A stretch of DNA of 5,810 nt from an uncultured beta proteobacterium. Lineage in GTDB: Bacteria; Pseudomonadota; Gammaproteobacteria; Burkholderiales; Burkholderiaceae_B. The notes beneath the pieces are model-generated. The model was not told the DNA's origin. It saw nothing but the letters and a program-made list of their open reading frames with translations, and made no database searches. A program made the translations under genes and the position numbers. This document shows, piece by piece, positions 1 through 5,810 of the stretch (positions within the stretch are counted from its first letter, which is position 1; every line of letters begins with the position of its first letter). The stretch lies in contig CAIYWO010000258.1 of assembly GCA_903929925.1 (NCBI GenBank), positions 1 to 5,810 on the forward strand. Direction: 5' to 3'.

Positions 1-539
1 ACAAAAATCACTGCAAAACCGAGAAGCGTCATTTGCCAGTTAAAGGCTTCGATACTGGCAGTCAGTGCAGGGGTAATGACTGCAATGCCCGCCATTGAGC
101 CGGTAGACAAAAAAAACAGCGCCATGCCGCGTTGGCGACTAAACCAACGGCTAATCAACGGAGTCACCGCAACGGGGCTCGTAAAGGCAAGTCCGATCGA
201 AAGAAAAACGCCAAAAGATAATAAGAAACCAATTGGGGTGCGCGCATAGATCGCCCAAATGGTCGACCCCAACACAATCGCCGCACCAAGCAGTAAGACA
301 AACCTCGTCCCTCGCCTGGCGACAAGATAACCACCCAGGGGCATACCGATCCCGTAACACAACATGCCGATTGCGACGATTCCAGCCAACAAGCTACGGC
401 TAAAACCAAGATCTTCGACCATAGGAAGAAAAAATGGCCCTATGCCCATCCGCATACCAACGGTGAGCAACGTCAGCAGCGACGAGGCCGCCACAATATT
501 CCAACCAAAGTACCAGCGCGCAGTTTCGGTGTGTTTCAA
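1..539 (-). CDS. MFS transporter, N-terminal part (3' end beyond the window)
   Basis: This is the first 179 codons of a major facilitator superfamily carrier, an inner-membrane secondary transporter normally of about 400 residues; the rest lies beyond position 1. The product opens with KHTETARWYFGWNIVAASS, a WYxGWxIV start common in MFS proteins of the oxalate/formate-antiporter-like type. Hydrophobic segments fit TM1 (about 12-38), TM2 (50-70), TM3 (79-98), TM4 (103-125), TM5 (139-160) and the start of TM6 (from about 168). The TM2-TM3 loop GGYLVARRGTR (69-79) matches MFS motif A, but the usual acidic residue is replaced by Ala. RWFSRQRGMA (131-140) is the typical cytoplasmic turn before TM5. 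The start is TTG, because an in-frame stop lies 30 bases upstream and a GTGAGG ribosome site sits 8 bases before it. It follows the allantoin-synthase gene by 62 bases on the same strand, so co-transcription and transport of a purine-derived compound are plausible but inferred. The substrate cannot be read from the sequence. Confidence 0.9.
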   Translation of the reverse strand, partial: MKHTETARWYFGWNIVAASSLLTLLTVGMRMGIGPFFLPMVEDLGFSRSLLAGIVAIGMLCYGIGMPLGGYLVARRGTRFVLLLGAAIVLGSTIWAIYARTPIGFLLSFGVFLSIGLAFTSPVAVTPLISRWFSRQRGMALFFLSTGSMAGIAVITPALTASIEAFNWQMTLLGFAVIF

Positions 540-547
540 GGATAAAA

Positions 548-553
548 CCTCAC
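548..553 (-). promoter_or_regulatory. Ribosome binding site supporting a TTG start of the MFS gene
   Basis: On the minus strand GTGAGG ends 8 bases before TTG at 539-537. No ATG or GTG is in frame between the upstream in-frame TAG and this TTG, and the first in-frame ATG (residue 29) would remove most of TM1. The site therefore decides the start. Confidence 0.6.
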
Positions 554-601
554 TATTGCAAGGCGTCTATTGATCACGACGCAAACGGTGAGATTACTAC
601 T

Positions 602-1492
602 TTATTGTCCGCGATACGTGGAATAAGACCAGGGAGTGACTGTCAGGGGAACGTGGTAATTGCCCTCTGGATCCTTGATATTGAAACGAACAGGAATCAC
701 CTCAAGAAAGGGCCAATCGCCTTTAATGTTTCCCGCCTTCAAAAAGTAGTCCCCCACATGAAACACAAGCTCATATGTGGCGATACGCAGAGGCATGCCG
801 CTTAATAAGGGTTTTGCGGTTCTACCGCGCATATCTGTTGTCGCTTCAACTAATAGGCGCCTGGCACCATCGTCCTGAACGTCGTAGAGCTGCACCCGCA
901 CACCCTCGGCCGGACGGCCGTTCGCAGTATCTAGGACATGCGTGCTGAGCACACCCGTCAAACCAAGCATGCCGTGATCTGCAATACGAGCTGCCATTCT
1001 TAGGCGAGTGATTCGTCCAATCTCGCTTAACGCTAGACGCAGCTCGGTTTGTCGATCGTTCTTTAAGCGTGCCTCAAACTCTCTTAATGCCGACATACGA
1101 CTGTGACGGCTAATGCACAGGATGAAAGGGAAGCCAAATTTATCTCGATACGCGAGATTAAGTGCATCCCACTGCCGTGCGTCACCCTCATTCAAAGTCT
1201 GGAGTGACAGGCCGCCCTGCTCCCGCACAGAGTCCTTAGTCATTTGCCCTAGGCGGGCATGCGCGCCTGCGAGCTCAGGATGACCGCTGAGAAGCTTGAT
1301 CATCGCGTCAGACTGCAGCGCCAACACTTTACCCAGCATGGCCGTGTGCAATGCATCGACATGTTCAAAGGGGCGCTCAGTAACAATCGCTTCCGCAACC
1401 CAGGGAGCGTGCTCAAATACCTCGGCCATGGCAGCAATAAAATCCTGCGACGAGCAGGTATTTAGCTTCTTGAGCGTCATAGTTTCAGTCAT
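602..1492 (-). CDS. uraD-uraH: Bifunctional OHCU decarboxylase / 5-hydroxyisourate hydrolase (allantoin synthase fusion)
   Basis: This 296-residue cytosolic enzyme joins two consecutive steps of urate breakdown. Residues about 10-166 form an OHCU decarboxylase domain (UraD) and residues about 179-296 a transthyretin-like 5-hydroxyisourate hydrolase (UraH). Together they convert 5-hydroxyisourate through OHCU to S-allantoin. In UraD, HPELAG carries His71, SVREQ carries Glu91, FGFPFILC lies at 119-126 and Arg165 ends the EIGRITRLR helix. The 20-residue His-Glu spacing equals that of the known catalytic pair. In UraH, LSTHVLDTANGRPA carries His185, MRGR carries Arg224, YHVPL carries His280, and the chain ends STYRGQ where the family normally ends YRGS. 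The linker is only about 12 residues. The later-acting domain comes first, as in plant allantoin synthase. ATG 1492 is taken as start; ATG 1480 is an alternative, and neither has a strong Shine-Dalgarno site. The gene follows the permease after 16 bases. Confidence 0.97.
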   Translation of the reverse strand: MTETMTLKKLNTCSSQDFIAAMAEVFEHAPWVAEAIVTERPFEHVDALHTAMLGKVLALQSDAMIKLLSGHPELAGAHARLGQMTKDSVREQGGLSLQTLNEGDARQWDALNLAYRDKFGFPFILCISRHSRMSALREFEARLKNDRQTELRLALSEIGRITRLRMAARIADHGMLGLTGVLSTHVLDTANGRPAEGVRVQLYDVQDDGARRLLVEATTDMRGRTAKPLLSGMPLRIATYELVFHVGDYFLKAGNIKGDWPFLEVIPVRFNIKDPEGNYHVPLTVTPWSYSTYRGQ

Positions 1493-1508
1493 AGACTTTG
1501 TTCTCTGT

Positions 1509-2336
1509 TTATTGTCTTAGACGACGCGACAAACCCACTACGCGCTCCATTAAAATCATCATAATCAGTGTCACCAAAATGATGACGCCTGATAGCGCTG
1601 CAATCGTGACATCGAGTCGGCCTTCGAGATCCTGCCACATACGGATAGGCAGCATATCAGTGCGGGCATCCCTAAGGAACAACGAGACCGGCACATTATC
1701 AAAAGAGGACATAAAGGCGATGAACGCACCAGCCAGAATGCCCGGCCGAATTAACGGAAAGGTAATACGCCAGAAACTATAGAGGCGGCTAGCTCCGAGA
1801 CTCGCGGAGCTCTCGAGCAGCGCTGAGTCCATCTGCGCTAGCGCCGCCAATGTCGTACGAATAACATATGGCACACATACCGCCGTGTGCCCAATCACAA
1901 GCGTTGTCAAAGATACCGACCAGCCAACCGCACTGAAGGTCATTAAGGCACCAAAACCAAACGCTAACGCAGGAAGTACCAGGGGCGACATGAATAGCGC
2001 GTCTAACATTCGGGCAAGCGCTGAGCGAGAGTTTGATATCCCAAGCGAGGCAGTTACCCCCAGCACAACCGACAGCACAGTAGTCATCAATCCAACTTTA
2101 ATGCTGTTCATCGCTGCAAAATGAAGTTGAGAGGCATCCCAGAGCTCAAGATACCAGCGCGTTGAATAAGCTTGAGGCGGAAACTTCAAGGAGTAGCTAT
2201 CGGTGAACGATACGATCACCACCACAGCAGTCGGCGCAATCAGCAAGACTAGCGTCAAGAGCGCTAGCACAGTCAAGATTGTGCGAAACACTAGAGTCGA
2301 AAAGTCGATTCGATGGGCCATAACTGTCTTATCCAC
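1509..2336 (-). CDS. ABC transporter permease, PotC-like (second permease)
   Basis: This is an inner-membrane subunit of a binding-protein-dependent importer of the spermidine/putrescine/2-aminoethylphosphonate class. Six hydrophobic segments are visible at about residues 18-43, 78-100, 111-134, 142-164, 197-217 and 242-264. The cytoplasmic EAA loop, which docks on the ATPase, is at about 175-200 and includes SASLGASRLYSFWRITFPL. The length of 275 residues is normal for PotC relatives. The sequence RWYLELW near 60-66 after TM1 is typical of the PotC branch. The start used is GTG, immediately after the TAA of the upstream permease (TAA then GTG with no gap), which suggests translational coupling. 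ATG at 2321, five codons later, is a good alternative and has GGA 10 bases upstream. The substrate cannot be told from the permease itself. Confidence 0.95.
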   Translation of the reverse strand: MDKTVMAHRIDFSTLVFRTILTVLALLTLVLLIAPTAVVVIVSFTDSYSLKFPPQAYSTRWYLELWDASQLHFAAMNSIKVGLMTTVLSVVLGVTASLGISNSRSALARMLDALFMSPLVLPALAFGFGALMTFSAVGWSVSLTTLVIGHTAVCVPYVIRTTLAALAQMDSALLESSASLGASRLYSFWRITFPLIRPGILAGAFIAFMSSFDNVPVSLFLRDARTDMLPIRMWQDLEGRLDVTIAALSGVIILVTLIMMILMERVVGLSRRLRQ

Positions 2337-3191
2337 TTATCCGACTGCGTAGCCACGAGAGAGACGACCAAGCGCGTTAAAGGCACTCACACACAACACA
2401 ACCGTAACGAGAAACGTAAGGGATATCACAGCAGCGAACGGAAAATTAGAAAGCGCTGAGACCTGCTGATAAAGATACATCGGCATAAACAACATCTGCC
2501 CGCCACCAATCAAGGATTGCGAAATAAAGGCCGTGATCGCGGCTGAAAATGTAAGCAAGCAACCCGCTATGATGCCAGGCAGGGCTAAGGGTACGATCAC
2601 TTTCTTGAAGGTATACCACTCGCTCGCTCCCAAAGAGGCAGAAGCATCAGAAAGATTCCCCTCGATTCTTTGCAGGGCGGTAATTAAGGGCAGCACCATG
2701 AGAGGTAGCTGCACGTTTGCGAGGGCCACAACTAAACCGCTACGGGTGTAGAGCAACTTCAAGGGGGTTGAAATCCATCCGAACTCTAGAAGCCAGTTAT
2801 TGACGATGCCTTGCTTACCCAAAATCACAATCCAGGCAAAGGTACGCACTACAACGCTTGTCAAGAGCGGCAGCATGATGATAAAGATCACCAGCGGCTG
2901 CAGATTCGAGGGCAAGCGAACAAACAGCCAAGCTAAAGCGAACCCGAGAACGAGACAAAGAAAGGTCACCTGCACACCCAACCATAGGGTGTCTACCAGC
3001 ACAAACAGGCCAAAGACATCGAACATCTTCGCCCAGTTCGACACTGAGCCCCACTGCGACATTGCCATGTCGCCATATAAGCTCACGACGCCAAGCATCA
3101 GCAACGGCGTAACAAAAAAGAGCAGCATCGCTATAGCGAGCGGAGAGGCTAACCATAGCGGATACGACGTAACTGGCAGGTGAATTTTCAC
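2337..3191 (-). CDS. ABC transporter permease, PotB-like (first permease)
   Basis: This is the partner permease of the same ABC importer, forming the membrane channel as a heterodimer with the next gene product. The 284 residues show hydrophobic spans at about 13-35, 66-90, 99-121, 150-172, 204-225 and 254-276. The EAA loop at about 182-207 includes SASLGASEWYTFKKVIVPL, followed by PGIIAG. A long first periplasmic loop (about 36-65) with WGSVSNWAKMF resembles the PotB branch. The start is GTG, with GAG about 10 bases upstream, inside the stop region of the binding-protein gene. The spacer to that gene is only 8 bases, and the stop codon abuts the start of the second permease, so the genes are almost certainly co-translated. 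Confidence 0.95.
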   Translation of the reverse strand: MKIHLPVTSYPLWLASPLAIAMLLFFVTPLLMLGVVSLYGDMAMSQWGSVSNWAKMFDVFGLFVLVDTLWLGVQVTFLCLVLGFALAWLFVRLPSNLQPLVIFIIMLPLLTSVVVRTFAWIVILGKQGIVNNWLLEFGWISTPLKLLYTRSGLVVALANVQLPLMVLPLITALQRIEGNLSDASASLGASEWYTFKKVIVPLALPGIIAGCLLTFSAAITAFISQSLIGGGQMLFMPMYLYQQVSALSNFPFAAVISLTFLVTVVLCVSAFNALGRLSRGYAVG

Positions 3192-3199
3192 GCTTGATC

Positions 3200-4243
3200 T
3201 CAGAGTTTGATCTCGCGGTTAAAGCGCTCAATCCACTGTGCTCGTTGTTCATTAATTTTCTTCCAATCTTGGAAGACAAACTTTTTCTTGAGCTCAGCTT
3301 GATCTTTAACCAAGACCTTGGAGATCTCACCCTGCATTTGTACTTTCGAGTTTGTCGGTACAACCAGGTAAGGACTCTGCATCAGGCGTGTTTGAACGTC
3401 TGGGGACATGGCCGCTTCGATCAAGGCGACCGCCAAGTCTTTGTTCTTGGTGTTTTTGACGATATGAATGGTCGTCTTGAAGGCAATTGCACCCTCTTTT
3501 GGCACCACAAATTCTACAGGAACGCCGCGGGCTTTCAAAATCTGAATTGCATTGAAGTTACCAGGACTGATATCGACCTGCCCTTGCTGGAAGAGTGTAG
3601 CCAGAGCACCTGGATTCGCCGCCACAGCTGCGAGGTTTGGCTTCAATTCGTTTAACGCCTTAAAGCCAGGCTCAATATTTGACTCGGAGCCACCAAACAT
3701 TTTGGCAATTTCAACTAGGAATCCGGTACCAAGTGTAGAGTTCAAATTCGTGATACCTGCGCGCCCTTTGTACTCGGGGCTCCAGAGATCTTTCCAAGAA
3801 GTTGGAGGTTTTTTGATTTTCTCTGGGTTGTAGGTTAGACCCACAACCTGAAAGAAAATTGCTGGGCCAGTCTCTTCTTGCGCCTCAACAATCAAATCCT
3901 TGTAATTCTTGCTCTGCGCCACAGGATAGTTATCCACCAGTCCCTGACCTATCGCTGTCAAGGCAGGACCTGGATCGTGCAACATCACATCGATCGGCGG
4001 ATTGTTTTTCGCTGCATTAACCTTTGCGATCTGATCAACGGACAGCATTGGATCAAGAATAATGTCGGCGTTGTTGGTGCTCTTTTTAAAAGCAGGGACC
4101 AAGACGGCACGATGCGCCTCTTCCCAGCTACCGGTAAAGGTCGCGAAGACTAGGCGCTTGGCTTGTGCATGGCTCATCCCCGGGAAAAGCTGCATAGCTC
4201 CCAGCGTAAGGCTGGCTTGTAAAAGTTGACGGCGGGTTGTCAT
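3200..4243 (-). CDS. Periplasmic substrate-binding protein of the ABC importer, PotD/spermidine-putrescine class
   Basis: This 347-residue binding protein captures the substrate in the periplasm and delivers it to the two permeases. The N-terminus MTTRRQLLQASLTLGAMQLF is a signal peptide with twin Arg at 4-5, so Tat export is possible. Cleavage is likely after AQA at 26-28. The mature chain has the two-lobed family pattern, with LVFATFTGSWEEA at 31-43, GLTYNPEKI at 135-143, SWKDLWSPEYKGRAGI at 149-164 and VPKEGAIAF at 247-255. The last segment aligns without gaps, from memory, to the E. coli PotD stretch holding the amine-binding Trp255 and Asp257. Here those positions are Phe255 and Thr257, which argues against a polyamine ligand. 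The start is well supported: AAGGAG (4251-4256) lies 7 bases upstream of ATG. Its neighbours suggest a purine-, ureide- or amide-type ligand, which is inference. Confidence 0.95.
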   Translation of the reverse strand: MTTRRQLLQASLTLGAMQLFPGMSHAQAKRLVFATFTGSWEEAHRAVLVPAFKKSTNNADIILDPMLSVDQIAKVNAAKNNPPIDVMLHDPGPALTAIGQGLVDNYPVAQSKNYKDLIVEAQEETGPAIFFQVVGLTYNPEKIKKPPTSWKDLWSPEYKGRAGITNLNSTLGTGFLVEIAKMFGGSESNIEPGFKALNELKPNLAAVAANPGALATLFQQGQVDISPGNFNAIQILKARGVPVEFVVPKEGAIAFKTTIHIVKNTKNKDLAVALIEAAMSPDVQTRLMQSPYLVVPTNSKVQMQGEISKVLVKDQAELKKKFVFQDWKKINEQRAQWIERFNREIKL

Positions 4244-4275
4244 AGATTGACTCCTTAAGTGAGGACTACTTGGAC

Positions 4276-5430
4276 CTACGAAATTAGAAAGGCATTACCT
4301 ACACAGCCTGCAAGCAACTGCAGTGCAACAGCTGTGCCCGATTCAAGCGGAACCTGTCCGACACTCCTGGAGTTCGAAACCTTGACCGAGATCCCATCGT
4401 TAAGCACAACTTCTTGAATCACGTGCGCGCCTTGCGGCAGTGTTAATGAGAGTGTGCCAAGCAGTTCATCTCTTGCGCCGCTCTGCGCTGGACGCAACTG
4501 CAACTGCTCTGGCCGAAGACACACGTGCACGGCGTCACCCACTTTGATATCCTTGTCTGCGAGTCTGGCTGGCAATTGGGCATCGGCAACCTGAACAACC
4601 GCCGAGCGGCCCGACAAAGTCTCAACAACTCGGCCTGTGAGCGTATTGGCGCTTCCAACAAACTGATTCACAAACAGACTGCGCGGAAAGTCATAGATCG
4701 AATTAGGCGCGTCAAACTGCTCTAGACGCCCTTGATTGATCACTGCGACTCGGTCCGCCATAGACTGCGCCTCTTCCTGATCATGGGTCACCATGATGCA
4801 GGTGATACCAGACAGCCGTTGAATGCGCTTGACTTCTATTTGCATATCCAAGCGCAGGCTCTTGTCTAGCGCTGCAAACGGCTCATCTAAAAGCAGTATT
4901 CGCGGGTTGACTGCAAGCGCCCTAGCCAAAGCGACACGTTGTTGCTGGCCGCCTGACATCTCTCTGGGCAGACGCTCAGCAAGGTGAGCCATCTGCACTA
5001 AGTCCAACATTTCCTCCGCACGCTTGCGCTGTTTGATCTTATCAGCCCCTCGGCAGGCCAAACCGTAAGAAACGTTTTCCCGTGCACTCATATGGGGAAA
5101 CAATGCGTAGTTTTGAAACACCACACCGACTTCCCTCCGGTTGGGCGGGAGTGAATCAATGACTTGCCCACCAACGATGACCTTACCCTCTGTCTGCCGC
5201 ACGAACCCAGCGATGATCCGCAGCAGCGTTGTCTTACCGCACCCACTTGGGCCCAGTAGGGCGACGAGCTCACCGGCCTTAATCTCCAGAGTGACACCAT
5301 CGACTGCAGCATTCTGCGCGCCTGCATAGTGTTGGACGATGCCATCTAGCGTCAAGTCGAACGCACCAAAGGAGTGCGCCGAACTGGCTTTCTCGTCCTG
5401 GTTGCTCCGACTATTCAAATTTGATCCCAT
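4276..5430 (-). CDS. ABC transporter ATP-binding protein, PotA-like
   Basis: This cytoplasmic ATPase powers the importer encoded by the next three genes. All nucleotide-binding motifs are intact in its 384 residues: Walker A GPSGCGKTT (60-68), Q-loop Gln106 in VVFQNYALFPH, signature MSGGQQQR (158-165), Walker B ILLLDEP (178-184), D-loop AALD (186-189) and the H-loop His216 in MVTHD. After about residue 250 comes a regulatory region of the TOBE type, with SANTLTGRV at 260-268 and CLRPEQLQL at 304-312, as in PotA/FbpC relatives. About 26 polar residues precede the first strand, slightly more than usual. The start ATG has AAGGG (5436-5440) 5 bases upstream. It is the first gene of the minus-strand operon, with 32 bases to the binding-protein gene and the divergent control region just upstream. 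Confidence 0.98.
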   Translation of the reverse strand: MGSNLNSRSNQDEKASSAHSFGAFDLTLDGIVQHYAGAQNAAVDGVTLEIKAGELVALLGPSGCGKTTLLRIIAGFVRQTEGKVIVGGQVIDSLPPNRREVGVVFQNYALFPHMSARENVSYGLACRGADKIKQRKRAEEMLDLVQMAHLAERLPREMSGGQQQRVALARALAVNPRILLLDEPFAALDKSLRLDMQIEVKRIQRLSGITCIMVTHDQEEAQSMADRVAVINQGRLEQFDAPNSIYDFPRSLFVNQFVGSANTLTGRVVETLSGRSAVVQVADAQLPARLADKDIKVGDAVHVCLRPEQLQLRPAQSGARDELLGTLSLTLPQGAHVIQEVVLNDGISVKVSNSRSVGQVPLESGTAVALQLLAGCVGNAFLIS

Positions 5431-5512
5431 TTCATCCCTTGAGCATTAGCCTCTCACTCCACAGCTAACCATGCAATTCTTGTCAACTTTCAATCAAGCA
5501 AATTCCATGCCA

Positions 5513-5526
5513 GATTGTTGACAATC
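5513..5526. promoter_or_regulatory. Candidate operator: inverted repeat GATTGT-TG-ACAATC
   Basis: Two perfect six-base arms (5513-5518 and 5521-5526) flank a two-base centre. The core TTGT-N2-ACAA resembles operators bound by GntR-family regulators of the FadR/FCD branch, many of which control catabolic and transport genes. It lies 83 bases before the ATPase start and 97 bases before the amidase start, well placed to control both divergent units. It also overlaps a TTGACA hexamer (5518-5523), so bound repressor could block a promoter. No regulator gene is visible in the window, so the regulator family is a guess from the motif. Confidence 0.4.
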
Positions 5527-5542
5527 CAAAAACAGAGTTGAG

Positions 5543-5568
5543 GTCGCCACTGGGCGACAAGCTTTTTT
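5543..5568 (+). terminator. Hairpin followed by a T-run in the amidase leader (attenuator-like)
   Basis: GTCGCC (5543-5548) and GGCGAC (5553-5558) can form a six-pair G+C-rich stem with an ACTG loop. Six T bases follow at 5563-5568 after a four-base gap. No plus-strand gene ends upstream, so an ordinary terminator is not needed here. If transcription of the amidase gene starts upstream of 5543, this could act as a leader terminator. Two alternative pairings overlap it: ACAAG 5557-5561 with CTTGT 5570-5574, and AAGCTT 5559-5564 with AAGCTT 5575-5580. The four-base gap before the T-run weakens the terminator reading. Confidence 0.3.
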
Positions 5569-5622
5569 ACTTGTAAGCTTCGCAGCTAGAACATCTCTCT
5601 CAAATGTGAAAGGCTCTTCTCT

Positions 5623-5810
5623 ATGACTAAGCTCTGGCAACACACCGCAAGTGAAATCGCGGCGCGCATAAACAGCAAAGCCGTCAGCGCAACGGAAGTG
5701 GCTCGCAGCTCTTTAGAGCGACTTCACGCAGTCAATCCAAAGCTCAACGCTGTCGTACAACAAGACGACGAGTGGACGCTTAGTCAGGCCCAAGCCGTGG
5801 ACCAACGCAT
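5623..5810 (+). CDS. Amidase-signature family enzyme, N-terminal part (3' end beyond the window)
   Basis: Only the first 62 codons are present. The product begins MTKLWQHTASEIAARINSKA and continues with VSATEVARSSLERLHAVNPK, LNAVVQQ and then AQAVDQR. This is the usual opening of the amidase-signature family (GatA, AtzF and relatives): an ASEIAxxI helix, the SATEVxxxxLxRI helix, the VNPxLNAVV strand and the A-x-A-x-x-x-D helix. The catalytic Ser-cisSer-Lys residues lie later in such proteins, outside the window, so activity and substrate cannot be judged. Family members hydrolyse amides, including allophanate, or amidate Gln-tRNA. ATG 5623 has GAAAGG (5608-5613) 9 bases upstream. The gene is divergent from the operon and may share its control region. 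A role on a ureide- or purine-derived amide is inferred only from context. Confidence 0.85.
   Translation, partial: MTKLWQHTASEIAARINSKAVSATEVARSSLERLHAVNPKLNAVVQQDDEWTLSQAQAVDQR

Noticed and set aside
151..409. Minus-strand frames of 69 and 81 codons with ATG starts inside the MFS region
   Set aside because: The frame starting at TTG 539 gives a continuous MFS protein across the same bases. The ATG frames give Cys- and Trp-rich products without motifs.
2815..3363. A 182-codon minus-strand frame overlapping the permease and binding-protein genes
   Set aside because: It spans the junction of two well-supported genes in a different frame, and its product has unordered composition with no family resemblance.
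2800..3655. Plus-strand open frames opposite the first permease and binding-protein genes (127 and 153 codons)
   Set aside because: They lie antisense to clearly recognisable family proteins, have no recognisable motifs and no good ribosome sites. They are shadows of the coding strand.
4244..4275. Possible hairpin between TCCT and AGGA arms hiding the binding-protein ribosome site
   Set aside because: The stem is only four pairs with little support, and the AAGGAG site alone explains the sequence.
5543..5558. Possible mini-ykkC (guanidine-II) riboswitch hairpin upstream of the amidase
   Set aside because: That class needs two hairpins with ACGR loops. Here there is one clear stem and its loop is ACTG (CAGT on the other strand).

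Overview
The window reads as part of a proteobacterial chromosome. Base composition is near 50% G+C, and ABC-transporter protein sequence style and tight gene packing resemble betaproteobacteria, although the exact taxon is inference. No rRNA, tRNA, CRISPR array, insertion sequence or phage gene is visible. Almost all of the sequence is protein-coding.

Six genes lie head to tail on the minus strand and look like one operon, transcribed from about 5430 down past position 1. In transcription order they are: a PotA-like ABC ATPase (5430-4276), a periplasmic substrate-binding protein (4243-3200), two inner-membrane permeases (3191-2337 and 2336-1509), a fused OHCU decarboxylase/5-hydroxyisourate hydrolase (1492-602) and the N-terminal part of an MFS transporter (539-1, cut by the window edge). 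Gaps are 32, 8, 0, 16 and 62 bases. On the plus strand, a divergent gene starting at 5623 encodes the N-terminus of an amidase-signature enzyme and runs off the right edge.

The fusion protein carries both steps that convert 5-hydroxyisourate, the product of urate oxidation, into S-allantoin. Its presence ties the operon to purine/ureide catabolism. The four ABC genes belong by sequence to the spermidine/putrescine (PotABCD) class. The binding protein, however, lacks two residues expected for amine binding and sits beside a urate-pathway enzyme, so the likely cargo is a purine-derived or ureide/amide compound rather than a polyamine (inference). The MFS protein gives the operon a second transport route, and the divergent amidase could act on a related amide or ureide. 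Urate oxidase and allantoinase are not in the window.

The divergent intergenic region (5431-5622) is the only substantial non-coding stretch. It holds a near-perfect palindrome, ATTGTTGACAAT, of the type bound by GntR/FadR-like regulators, a mirrored pair of TTGACA hexamers, and, nearer the amidase, overlapping hairpins with a T-run. These are candidate control elements for both transcription units.
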